DNA of 64,000 bases from Bacteroidales bacterium. GTDB lineage: Bacteria; Bacteroidota; Bacteroidia; Bacteroidales; UBA932. Shown piece by piece: positions 23,531 through 31,194 of this stretch. Below the pieces are notes generated by a model, which did not search any database, was not told the origin of the DNA, and saw only the letters and a list, made by a program, of their open reading frames with translations. The stretch's first letter is position 1; each line of letters starts with the position of its first letter. The position numbers were made by a program, and so were the translations under genes. The stretch covers positions 28,881 through 92,880 of the forward strand of contig JAFZKT010000086.1 in NCBI GenBank assembly GCA_017553545.1, in the 5' to 3' direction.

Positions 23531-24091
23531 ATGAAAAAATTATTTATCGCCCTCACCGCTGTGGCCCTGATCGCCGCCACCGCTTCCTGCAAATGCGAAA
23601 AGAAAGCTGAGGCTCCCGCCGAAGCCAAGAACGCCGAAGCCGTTACGACCCCCCAAGGCGACAACGACGCCCCCGCCAAAGATGAGAATACCGAAACCGT
23701 TTCGAACCCCGCCAAGGCCCAGGGCGAAGAATTCCTGGCCCAAATGGCCAAAGATCCGGACGTGAAGGCCACCGGCAGCGGCCTGATGTATAAGGTTATC
23801 AGGGAGGGAACGGGCAAGAAACCCAAAGCCACGGACAAAGTTTACTGCCACTACGAAGGCTCTTTCCCGGACGGCACTGTTTTCGACAGCTCCTACATGC
23901 GGGGCGAGCCCATCGAGTTCGGCCTCAATCAGGTAATCAAGGGCTGGACGGAAGGCTTGCAGCTGATGAGCGAAGGTGCCAAATACGAACTCTATCTCCC
24001 GTATCACCTCGCCTATGGCGAATCCGGCACATATGGTATCCCGCCTTACAGTGCCCTCAAATTCGTGGTGGAACTCATTGAGGTAAGATAG
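23531..24091 (+). CDS. array lipoprotein 6: FKBP-type peptidylprolyl isomerase
   Basis: A 186-residue lipoprotein whose signal and first linker (TASCKCEKKAEAPAEAKNAE) match lipoproteins 4, 7 and 9. The C-terminal module is an FKBP domain of about 105 residues: GSGLMYKVIREGTGKKP, VYCHYEGSFPDGTVFDSSY, EFGLNQVIKGWTEGLQLM, YELYLPYHLAYGE, ALKFVVELIEV. The active-site Tyr, Phe and Asp positions (HYEG, VFDSS) look intact. It should act as a lipid-anchored proline isomerase and folding aid. It is the only array member with a recognisable enzyme. Confidence 0.88.
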   Translation: MKKLFIALTAVALIAATASCKCEKKAEAPAEAKNAEAVTTPQGDNDAPAKDENTETVSNPAKAQGEEFLAQMAKDPDVKATGSGLMYKVIREGTGKKPKATDKVYCHYEGSFPDGTVFDSSYMRGEPIEFGLNQVIKGWTEGLQLMSEGAKYELYLPYHLAYGESGTYGIPPYSALKFVVELIEVR

Positions 24092-24142
24092 TCCCCTATA
24101 TAGACTACTATTAACTATCTATAAACTAAAACCTTTTTAATT

Positions 24143-24631
24143 ATGAAAAAAGTATTGATCGCCCTCACCGCTGTGGCCCTGATTGCCGCCACCGCTTCCT
24201 GCAAGTGCGGAAAGAAAGCTGAGGCTCCCGCCGAAGGCAAGAACGCAGAAGCTGTCACGGCCACCAATGGCGACGACAACGCTCCCGCCGAAGAGGAGAA
24301 CGCAGAAGAGATTTCGAAACCTATCAAGAAGTTGATTAAACTTACGGATAAGGGCCTTGCTCTTCAGGAAAAAGTTGAAAAGCTTGACATTGAAAAGGAT
24401 GCCGACAAGCTCGAAGAACTCTCGGCCAAAGCCGAAGAACTCGTGGAGGAATTAAAGGCCCTTCAGGAAAAGTATGAGGACTATGAGCTGACCGACGCCG
24501 ACCGCGAAGCCCTCGTGAACTACGCGATTGAGGTCATGAAGAGGCAAGGTGAAGAAGTCTCCGATGACGCAAAGAAAGCTCTCCAGGAAGAGTTTGCCAA
24601 GTATAAGACATTCTCAGATATTGATCTTTAA
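24143..24631 (+). CDS. array lipoprotein 7: linker plus LTDxDR domain
   Basis: A 162-residue lipoprotein. Its N-terminal third is the signal-linker cassette of lipoproteins 4 and 6 (CKCGKKAEAPAEGKNAEAVT). Its C-terminal two thirds nearly repeat lipoprotein 1 (SKPIKKLIKLTDKGLALQEK, YELTDADREALVNYAIEVM, YKTFSDIDL). It is therefore a chimera of two other array members, good evidence for recombination between copies. Confidence 0.82.
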   Translation: MKKVLIALTAVALIAATASCKCGKKAEAPAEGKNAEAVTATNGDDNAPAEEENAEEISKPIKKLIKLTDKGLALQEKVEKLDIEKDADKLEELSAKAEELVEELKALQEKYEDYELTDADREALVNYAIEVMKRQGEEVSDDAKKALQEEFAKYKTFSDIDL

Positions 24632-24651
24632 TCTCATTTAATTCTGAATTT

Positions 24652-24681
24652 AAAAGGCAGTCCCACCGGGCTGCCTTTTTG
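24652..24681 (+). terminator. terminator whose T-tract forms the next -33 element
   Basis: AAAAGGCAGtCCC/CCGGGCTGCCTTTTT hairpin, nearly the same as the one at 20726-20753, and again running into TTTG of the next promoter. Confidence 0.8.
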
Positions 24682-24708
24682 ATTATTGGGTTATTCTGCG
24701 TACCTTTA
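24678..24708 (+). promoter_or_regulatory. promoter TTTG-N19-TACCTTTA of array lipoprotein 8
   Basis: Sequence-identical in spacer and -7 box to the promoter of lipoprotein 3. Confidence 0.65.
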
Positions 24709-24730
24709 CGTCCAAATCCAACTAATAGCC

Positions 24731-25621
24731 ATGAAAAAACTCTTCTTCGCCCTTGTGGCCGTAATTGTCTTTGCATCCTGCACCACCTCCCCCGTCAAAA
24801 AGCTCATGAAGCTGCATGATGAAATCTCCGCCATCCTGGACAAAGACGGAGACCAAGACGAAGCTGCGCTGGACAAAAAAGTCCGGGAAATCGATAAACT
24901 CATCAAAGAAAACAGGAGGTACAAACTCACCGACGATGACCACAAAACGCTCAACGACCTGATGGAGAGTCTCGCCGAAAGGACGGAGGGTGAACTGAGC
25001 GAAGATCTTATGGATGACATCGACGACTGCAAGACCCTCGGGCAAGTCGCCAATGCCCTTGACATTGATGAGTTTAATGACTATGAGACCCTTCACAAAT
25101 TTGTCAACGGTCTTTTCCGCACACCGATCGATACATTCATTGAGGTGTTTAAAGAATACAATGCCACCTATACAAAGGCCCAGAAGCTTCAAGAAAAGGG
25201 CAAATATGAGAAGGCCGACAATCTCGTGGAAAAGTATCATCAATTAGAAGAGAAAATAGTTACTATTTATGACGAAATAAAGGACTACCAGCTGACAAGC
25301 CATGACCGCAAGGTGCTTAAAGACTACTTTAAGTCAGTTGCCAAAGAAGAAAACGGATGGGATATTTCCGACCAAAAGCTCGTGGAAGCGTTGAAAAGAT
25401 GCAAATCCTTCAAAGATACCGAGCGAATTGACCTATATGATCTGCGCGAAGATGGAGACTATTACGAAGACCACGACGATTATTACGAGGAGGCCGTTGA
25501 GGCTCCCGCCGAAACCGCAGAAGCTGCTACCGAGGCCGAGGCCCTCATGGCTGATGAATTGGCCAACGCCGCCATCGACGCCGCAAAAGATGCTGCCATC
25601 GCTGCCATCAATGCTTATTGA
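24731..25621 (+). CDS. array lipoprotein 8: two LTDxDR domains, Ala-rich tail
   Basis: A 296-residue lipoprotein, a recent duplicate of lipoprotein 3 in its promoter, signal and first domain (near-identical DNA to about residue 125). The second domain (RTPIDTFIEVFKEYNATYTK to YQLTSHDRKVL to KSFKDTERI) has diverged. Instead of the acidic linker and TonB domain it ends in an Ala-rich segment (DELANAAIDAAKDAAIAAIN) that resembles the tail of lipoprotein 9. Function unknown; the mix of shared head and swapped tail is typical of this array. Confidence 0.82.
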   Translation: MKKLFFALVAVIVFASCTTSPVKKLMKLHDEISAILDKDGDQDEAALDKKVREIDKLIKENRRYKLTDDDHKTLNDLMESLAERTEGELSEDLMDDIDDCKTLGQVANALDIDEFNDYETLHKFVNGLFRTPIDTFIEVFKEYNATYTKAQKLQEKGKYEKADNLVEKYHQLEEKIVTIYDEIKDYQLTSHDRKVLKDYFKSVAKEENGWDISDQKLVEALKRCKSFKDTERIDLYDLREDGDYYEDHDDYYEEAVEAPAETAEAATEAEALMADELANAAIDAAKDAAIAAINAY

Positions 25622-25629
25622 AAAGGTTT

Positions 25630-25658
25630 AGCGGCAGTCCCACCGGGCTGCCGCTTTT
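25630..25658 (+). terminator. terminator after array lipoprotein 8
   Basis: GCGGCAGtCCC/CCGGGCTGCCGC hairpin followed by TTTTATTAT, between convergent genes. Confidence 0.75.
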
Positions 25659-25662
25659 ATTA

Positions 25663-26142
25663 TCACTTTGTTCTCAGCAAGGCCGAAGCCCATACTTCGC
25701 AGCCTTCGCCGCGCCCCACGAAACCCAGATGTTCGGTGGTGGTGGCTTTTACGGAGACACATTCCACAGGAACCCCCAGGATGGGCGCCAGGGCGGCACG
25801 CATGGCCGCAATGTGGGGTGCCAGTTTCGGGGCCTGAAGGGCGATGGTGATGTCCACGTTGCCCACGGAATAGCCCTTCTCCCGCACCAGTGACATCACA
25901 TGTCCCAGCAGCAGTTTGGAATCCACCCCCTTCCACTGCGGGTCCGAGTCCGGGAACAGATGGCCGATGTCCCCAAGCGCCAGCGCCCCCAGCAGGGCAT
26001 CGCACAGGGCATGAATGGCTACATCGCCGTCCGAATGGGCCACAAAACCCACCTCCGCGGGAATTTGCACTCCGCCCAGCCACATAGGGAGCCCCGGAGC
26101 CAGGGCGTGAACGTCATATCCGTTTCCTATTCTTATATCCAT
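25663..26142 (-). CDS. ispF: 2-C-methyl-D-erythritol 2,4-cyclodiphosphate synthase
   Basis: A 159-residue enzyme of the non-mevalonate isoprenoid pathway, making the cyclic diphosphate from CDP-ME 2-phosphate. Metal ligands are D10 and H12 in YDVHAL. The family signature AHSDGDVAIHALCDALLGA and the C-terminal TTTEHLGFVGRGEG are intact. The start is chosen 7 bases after a perfect -7 box; an upstream ATG would overlap the promoter. It sits alone inside the lipoprotein array, between members 8 and 9, with core-genome base composition. Confidence 0.95.
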   Translation of the reverse strand: MDIRIGNGYDVHALAPGLPMWLGGVQIPAEVGFVAHSDGDVAIHALCDALLGALALGDIGHLFPDSDPQWKGVDSKLLLGHVMSLVREKGYSVGNVDITIALQAPKLAPHIAAMRAALAPILGVPVECVSVKATTTEHLGFVGRGEGCEVWASALLRTK

Positions 26143-26149
26143 AGTGCTG

Positions 26150-26157
26150 CAAAGATA
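26150..26157 (-). promoter_or_regulatory. -7 box TATCTTTG of ispF, near-leaderless
   Basis: Perfect -7 match with 7 bases to the ATG at 26142. Confidence 0.65.
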
Positions 26158-26163
26158 CAAAAA

Positions 26164-26190
26164 AAAGCCAACCCCGAAGGGCTGGCTTTT
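26164..26190 (-). terminator. terminator after array lipoprotein 9
   Basis: AAAGCCA-CCC/GGG-TGGCTTTT hairpin 3' of lipoprotein 9. On the minus strand a T-tract follows it. Confidence 0.75.
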
Positions 26191-26208
26191 GCCTTTGTGT
26201 TACAACAA

Positions 26209-26454
26209 TTAGTTGTTGTTGATTGCGTCGATAGCCTTGTTCGCGGCGGCATCGATAGCAGTGTTGGCCACAGCCTCACCGGCAGCTTCAGCGTGCTCTT
26301 TCACGGTTTCCTTGGATTCACCAGCCTTGGGGGCCTCGGCCTCGGTAGCAGCTTTTTCGCCTTCGGCGGGAGCCTCAGCTTTCTTTTCGCACTTGCAGGA
26401 AGCAGCGGCGGCGATCATAGCCACGACTGCGATGGACATAAACACTTTCTTCAT
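26209..26454 (-). CDS. array lipoprotein 9: small Ala-rich lipoprotein
   Basis: An 81-residue lipoprotein on the opposite strand from the other members. It has the array signal and linker (AAASCKCEKKAEAPAEGEKA) but no LTDxDR domain. It ends in an Ala-rich amphipathic helix (AGEAVANTAIDAAANKAIDA) like the tail of lipoprotein 8. The start is chosen at MKKVFMS. A -7 box (TACATTTG, 26504-26497) lies about 42 bases upstream. Confidence 0.75.
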   Translation of the reverse strand: MKKVFMSIAVVAMIAAAASCKCEKKAEAPAEGEKAATEAEAPKAGESKETVKEHAEAAGEAVANTAIDAAANKAIDAINNN

Positions 26455-26562
26455 AGTACTATTAAATTTAAAGAGTTGGTATTCAATCAACGGCTGCAAA
26501 TGTACGGGTAAAAAATGAAAACACCAAGACTTTTTTAATTTTTTTATTAAAATTTGTAAGTT

Positions 26563-28353
26563 TTAGGGCCGGGGCCTGCCGCCTCCACCGCCCGGAAAAC
26601 CGCCTCCAGGGCCGCCGGAGCCCCCTCCGGAGTAGTCACCCAACGTAACGGAAGTACCGCCGGAGATATTCCCGACAGCCCAGGCGCCGCCGCAGAAAGT
26701 CTCTCCACCCACGCTTACACTTTTATATCCGGAACTGAGTCCGGGCGCCGAAACGGCGAAGGAGGAAACGCCGGAAGAGGGAGACTTGAAAGCGCAGAGA
26801 TATCCGCCGGAGCCGTACAGGGCGTTCCAGGCATTGCCGGTTCCGCTGAAACTGTACACGGACTGTTCGGCGGAAAAACCGCTCTCAATACCGCCGTAGG
26901 ACACCACGGTTGCGCCGCTTTTGATATAGACCTTATAATGTTCTTCGGAATTTGCGTCCAGACCCAGTTCAGGCGAGCCCTTGGTGCAGATGGCCAGCAC
27001 GTAGCCGCCTGAAAGCACCATATCGTGGTTGGAATCCATGGCGTCGTTGGCCGATGAATACGCGTACACATAACCGCCGGTCACATCCAGCTGGCCCTGG
27101 CAGTTGATGGCGTCGTCGGCCTTGGAAGTGACGGACAACTCCCCGCCGGAGATATAGAGGCAGCCCTTGGATTCCAGGCCCTCGCCGCCGTCGGAGGTGA
27201 TGGTAATCTTACCGCCGCCGATGAGGAGGTTTCCGGCATTTGCCAGCACTTTGGCGTGGTCGTCCGTGCCGTCCTTGATGGCCCAGCCCACTTTGATGCC
27301 CTTGGCGGAAACGTCGTTCTGCTCCCGGCCTGCAACAGTGATGTCAATGATGCCGCCGCTGATGTAGCTGTCGGCCACCTTGTGGTCCGTGGGATCGAAA
27401 TCATAACTCCCCGCGTGAATGCCCTTGCCGCCGTTACCCGTATTGTTGATGGTGAGCGTGCCGCCTGTCATGGCGAAGTAATTGTCCGCCTTAACGCCGG
27501 CAGAGCCTTTGTATTCCGCGTCCTCGCTGTCATAGGCAGTGCCGCCGGAGACGTAGACGTAGGTATTGCCGCCCTCGATGAGCACATAATCGTCGGAGAT
27601 AATGCCTTTCTTCATGGCCGCCGTAGTGGTAACTTCGAGCTTGCCGCCGCTTATACGCACATAATCCTTTCCCTTGATTCCGTGACCGGCATTAGGATCG
27701 CAGTTCACTTCGATGCGGGGGGAATCCATAATATGGATGTAATCGTCGGAAGTGATGCCGTTCTTGCCAACCGGATTGTGGGCACATACAGTAAGGGACC
27801 CTTCCCCGCAAAAGATCAACTGGCCCTCGGAAAAAAGGACAGCCTTCTGGTCTTCGGTGCCGCTGACCGTATACGGGGAGGATCCTTCATCATTTAGATT
27901 ATTATAGTCATTAACATACACGAAACAGCGTTTCCCGCTTTGGATATTGATGGCGGCGCCGGAGAGATTGGTCAGGCTGACGCCGTTCAGGACTATAGCC
28001 TGTTTCTTCCCGGAGGAAGCAATTTTGAAAGAGCCGTCACCAGTGCTGCCGACAAGGGTGTAGCGCACCTTCTCCGTTGTGGTGTTATTCACCGTGACGT
28101 GGTTGCCGGAGACGGAAACAATCCCGTTTACATCTCCCTCCACGGAAGCATCGGCCTCGTTGGAGAAGGTGATGGTAATGTTACGGTCAAAGGTGGTGGA
28201 GTTATAATTATCCTCATTGTCCGCGTCGGGCGTATCGGGAATCACCCCGTCCGTGGTGGCGAGGTTGCCGTCCGTATCTGTGGTGTCGGGTTCGGTTTTA
28301 CCGCAGGACATCGCCAGCAGTAAAACCATCAGGAATGGTATATACTTTTTCAT
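26563..28353 (-). CDS. Cthe_2159-like carbohydrate-binding beta-helix lipoprotein
   Basis: A 596-residue lipoprotein (lipobox AMSC). The body is a run of short beta-helix turns ending in the ISGGKLEV, IEGGNTYVYVSGG, MTGGTLTINN, ISGGELSVTS pattern. ITSDDYIHI, GIKGKDYVRI and GIISDDYVLI are typical of the Cthe_2159 family, whose founder binds acidic plant polysaccharide. The C-terminus is Gly/Pro-rich (GGPGGGFPGGGGG). The start codon lies 5 bases after the -7 box TATATTTG (28366-28359), so the mRNA should be leaderless. Ligand here is unknown. Confidence 0.85.
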   Translation of the reverse strand: MKKYIPFLMVLLLAMSCGKTEPDTTDTDGNLATTDGVIPDTPDADNEDNYNSTTFDRNITITFSNEADASVEGDVNGIVSVSGNHVTVNNTTTEKVRYTLVGSTGDGSFKIASSGKKQAIVLNGVSLTNLSGAAINIQSGKRCFVYVNDYNNLNDEGSSPYTVSGTEDQKAVLFSEGQLIFCGEGSLTVCAHNPVGKNGITSDDYIHIMDSPRIEVNCDPNAGHGIKGKDYVRISGGKLEVTTTAAMKKGIISDDYVLIEGGNTYVYVSGGTAYDSEDAEYKGSAGVKADNYFAMTGGTLTINNTGNGGKGIHAGSYDFDPTDHKVADSYISGGIIDITVAGREQNDVSAKGIKVGWAIKDGTDDHAKVLANAGNLLIGGGKITITSDGGEGLESKGCLYISGGELSVTSKADDAINCQGQLDVTGGYVYAYSSANDAMDSNHDMVLSGGYVLAICTKGSPELGLDANSEEHYKVYIKSGATVVSYGGIESGFSAEQSVYSFSGTGNAWNALYGSGGYLCAFKSPSSGVSSFAVSAPGLSSGYKSVSVGGETFCGGAWAVGNISGGTSVTLGDYSGGGSGGPGGGFPGGGGGRPRP

Positions 28354-28358
28354 TGCCA

Positions 28359-28366
28359 CAAATATA
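28359..28366 (-). promoter_or_regulatory. -7 box TATATTTG, leaderless start
   Basis: TAnnTTTG match with 5 bases to the ATG at 28353. Confidence 0.6.
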
Positions 28367-28388
28367 CACAATTATCCTGCCAAACCGA

Positions 28389-28420
28389 TTTGCAAGGCCG
28401 CGCTTTTTTTGGTACATTTG
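28389..28420 (+). promoter_or_regulatory. promoter TTTG-N20-TACATTTG of the mutL operon
   Basis: Full -33/-7 match; the first gene starts 21 bases downstream. Confidence 0.7.
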
Positions 28421-28441
28421 TAAGCTATAAAGAATCACGCG

Positions 28442-28753
28442 ATGGCCAGTTTGTTCAACTTCGGTTTTTTCGGGAATCAGCCGCACAGGGTGTTCAATTA
28501 CAAGCCCCGCTACTATGACCCGGAAGAGGAAAAACGCCGCCAGATGTTCGGCGAAGTAGACGGCACCAACGATGCAGCCCGGGAAAAAGGTGAATACGTC
28601 CCCGGCAGCAGCCTTCGCGGCGCATTCCGGGACGGAAACTACCAGGCAACCCGCTCCTCGATGGGAAAAGCCCACGGGATCATCACCCTGGTCACCCTGG
28701 CCCTTATCATTGCCGTGCTCATTTATATCGCGAAGTTTTTTGAACTGCTGTAA
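28442..28753 (+). CDS. small conserved protein with C-terminal membrane helix
   Basis: A 103-residue protein with a basic, aromatic N-terminus (VFNYKPRYYDPEEEKRRQMF) and one C-terminal transmembrane helix (GIITLVTLALIIAVLIYIAKF). This is a small Bacteroidetes family found next to mutL; no biochemical function is known to me. Its stop overlaps the mutL start (TAATG), so the two are coupled. It is first in the operon that continues through mutL, rhomboid protease, EEP protein and the threonylcarbamoyl-AMP synthase gene. Confidence 0.8.
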   Translation: MASLFNFGFFGNQPHRVFNYKPRYYDPEEEKRRQMFGEVDGTNDAAREKGEYVPGSSLRGAFRDGNYQATRSSMGKAHGIITLVTLALIIAVLIYIAKFFELL

Positions 28754-30558
28754 TGGAACTGAGAATCCTACCGAAGAACATTGCCGATATGATTGCGGCG
28801 GGGGAGGTCGTCCAGCGGCCGGCCTCCGTGGTGAAGGAACTCATGGAGAACGCGGTGGACGCCGGCGCCACGGACATCAAAGTGGTGGTAGCCGATGCAG
28901 GCCGCACCCTCATCCAGGTGATCGACAATGGCTGCGGGATGACGCCGGACGACGCAGTGCTCTGTTTTGAGCGGCACGCAACCAGTAAGTTGGCATCGGC
29001 CGAAGACCTGCACCGCATCCTCACCTTCGGCTTCCGCGGCGAAGCCCTCGCTTCCATTGCCGCCGTGGCCGAAGTAACCCTCCGCACCCGCACCGTGGAG
29101 GAAGAATCCGGCGTGGAAGTGACGATGGCCGCGTCGGAGAATAAAGGCACGAAGGAAGTGAGCTGCCCCGTGGGCACCAACATTTCCGTGCGGAATCTCT
29201 TCTACAACATCCCCGCACGGCGCAAGTTCTTAAAGAGCGACAATGTGGAACTCCGGCACATCGTGGAAGAATTCCAGCGCGTGGCCCTCACGCGGCCGGA
29301 TGTCGCCTTCACCCTCACCCATAACGGAAAGGACATCCACGGGGTAAAACCCGCCCAGAGCTACAAGTTCCGCATCCAGGACCTGCTGGGGCCCGCCGTG
29401 GTGGGCGACATAGTGGATATCCACGCGGAAACGTCCATCGCCGCGGTGAACGGGTACATAGGCAAGCCGGAAAGCGCCCGAAAGGCCCTGGGAAACCAGT
29501 TCTTCTTTGTAAACGGCCGCTATTTCCGCAGCCCGTACCTCCACAAAGCCGTAATGAAGGCCTACGAAAACCTGGTGCCGGAAGGCAGCACGCCGTCCTA
29601 CTTCATCTACCTGGAAGTGGACCCCGGCACCGTGGACGTCAATATCCATCCCACCAAGGCGGAAATCAAGTTCGAGGAAGACCAGCTTCTCTTCCAGACC
29701 ATCCTGGCTTCCGTGAAGGAAGCCCTGGGGCGTTCCAGCGTCGCCGGAGCCATCGACTTCGACAATCCGGAAGCGGCGAGCATTCCCGTCATGGGGACCA
29801 GGTTCAGCGAATACAGGCCGGCCGATATGCCCACGGAGGGGGTGGACTGGAACTACAACCCGTTCGAGATGCCCGATCAAGTCGGGCATGACGGGGAAAG
29901 AGCCAGGTATGACGGAGGTGCAGGGTATGACAGGCCCTACGAAGCGCCGAAGCAGAATTACGGCCCGCTGTTCGAAGAGAAACCGCTGCCGGCACAGAGC
30001 CAGGCGCTCGTCGTCGGCGGGAAATATATCATCACCAAGAGCGCCTCGGGACTGATGGCGGTTCACGTGCGCCGCGCCCGCGAACGCATCTTCTTCGACC
30101 GCTTCCTGAAGGCCCTGACGGCGGAAGGTCACGTCACGCAGACCGCCCTCTTCCCCGTGCAGGTGGCGGTGGGTGTGGAAGGACGCCTGCTCATCGAAGA
30201 CAACGCCGACCTGCTGAAGCGACTGGGCTTCGACATAGCCCCCTTCGGGACGGACACCGTGGTGGTGAACGGCGTGCCGGAGGGATGTTCGGCCCAGCCC
30301 GGAAAGGCCGAAACCCTGGTGCAGGACCTCCTGCTGGTGCTGGGGGACAACACCGGCGGCCTTCCCGGCGTGATGGAGCAGACCACCGCACAGCGGTTTG
30401 CCCTGATGGCATCGGCCGAAGGGGATAAGTTAGCATCGGCCCAGGAGGCCCAGCATCTGCTGGACGCTCTCCTGCAAAGCGACAACCCCGAATATACATC
30501 GGCCGGCAAACGCATCATCGCCATTGTGCCGGAGGCAGAGTTGGAAAAACGTTTCTAA
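28753..30558 (+). CDS. mutL: DNA mismatch repair protein MutL
   Basis: A 601-residue GHKL ATPase that links MutS mismatch recognition to repair. ATPase motifs: VKELMENAVDAGA (catalytic E29, N33), DNGCGM and GFRGEAL, followed by the transducer domain to about residue 330. The C-terminal dimerisation domain is at about 415-600. The linker between them carries an inserted REP-like palindrome (29869-29889) read in frame as part of EMPDQVGHDG, continuing into RYDGGAGYDR. I see no clear DQHAxxE endonuclease motif; the matching region reads SASGLMAVHVRRARERI, so nuclease activity is doubtful. Confidence 0.95.
   Translation: MELRILPKNIADMIAAGEVVQRPASVVKELMENAVDAGATDIKVVVADAGRTLIQVIDNGCGMTPDDAVLCFERHATSKLASAEDLHRILTFGFRGEALASIAAVAEVTLRTRTVEEESGVEVTMAASENKGTKEVSCPVGTNISVRNLFYNIPARRKFLKSDNVELRHIVEEFQRVALTRPDVAFTLTHNGKDIHGVKPAQSYKFRIQDLLGPAVVGDIVDIHAETSIAAVNGYIGKPESARKALGNQFFFVNGRYFRSPYLHKAVMKAYENLVPEGSTPSYFIYLEVDPGTVDVNIHPTKAEIKFEEDQLLFQTILASVKEALGRSSVAGAIDFDNPEAASIPVMGTRFSEYRPADMPTEGVDWNYNPFEMPDQVGHDGERARYDGGAGYDRPYEAPKQNYGPLFEEKPLPAQSQALVVGGKYIITKSASGLMAVHVRRARERIFFDRFLKALTAEGHVTQTALFPVQVAVGVEGRLLIEDNADLLKRLGFDIAPFGTDTVVVNGVPEGCSAQPGKAETLVQDLLLVLGDNTGGLPGVMEQTTAQRFALMASAEGDKLASAQEAQHLLDALLQSDNPEYTSAGKRIIAIVPEAELEKRF
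29869..29895. repeat. REP-like palindrome inside mutL
   Basis: ATGCCCGA-TCAAG-TCGGGCAT followed by GACGGGG. It falls in the non-conserved linker and keeps the frame. It has the same TCAAG loop as the intergenic copy at 1603. Confidence 0.65.
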
Positions 30559-30561
30559 GCT

Positions 30562-31194
30562 ATGGCCCGTTTTCTGGACAACATACCGGTGGTGACCCGG
30601 AACCTCCTGATTGTAAACGTGATTATGTATGTAGCCACGCTTATCAATCAGGAATATATGATGGCCACCTTCGCGATGTTCTACCCCACTTCGCCCTTTT
30701 TCCGCTGGTGGCAGCCCGTCACGCACATGTTCATGCACGGGGGCATCTGGCACATCTTCTTCAATATGTACACGCTGGTGATGTTCGGGATGGTGGTGGA
30801 AAGGGCCCTGGGGACCAGGAAGTTTCTGTGGTTCTACTTCATCACCGGCCTGGGCGCCGTGGCGCTGCACACCCTCATCCAGTGGGTGGAGCTCACCTAT
30901 CTGGGCGGGGACCAGATTGCCGCCATGCGCACCCCCATGGTGGGTGCTTCGGGCGCCATCTACGGCGTGCTGGTGGCCTTTGCCATGATTTATCCGCAGG
31001 CGCGGATGACCCTCCTTTTCCCGCCTGTAACACTCAGCGCCAAATGGATGGTGATTATCTTTATCGGGATTGAACTCGTCACCGGCATCACGGGAACCGC
31101 AATGGGTATCGCCCATTTCGCCCACCTGGGCGGCGCCCTCTTCGGCTGGCTGCTCATCCTGTACTGGCGAAAGACACGTAAAACCTATTATTGA
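30562..31194 (+). CDS. rhomboid family intramembrane serine protease
   Basis: A 210-residue polytopic inner-membrane protease. The catalytic Ser is in GASGAIYG, the catalytic His in AHLGGALFG, and the oxyanion-side motif is HGGIWHIFFNMY. About six transmembrane segments are visible, the minimal bacterial rhomboid core with no extra domain. It starts 3 bases after mutL and its stop overlaps the next start (TGATG). Confidence 0.93.
   Translation: MARFLDNIPVVTRNLLIVNVIMYVATLINQEYMMATFAMFYPTSPFFRWWQPVTHMFMHGGIWHIFFNMYTLVMFGMVVERALGTRKFLWFYFITGLGAVALHTLIQWVELTYLGGDQIAAMRTPMVGASGAIYGVLVAFAMIYPQARMTLLFPPVTLSAKWMVIIFIGIELVTGITGTAMGIAHFAHLGGALFGWLLILYWRKTRKTYY

Noticed and set aside
28753-30558. mutL disrupted by insertion at 29869
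   Set aside because: The inserted palindrome keeps the reading frame and lies in the linker between the ATPase and C-terminal domains, which remain intact.
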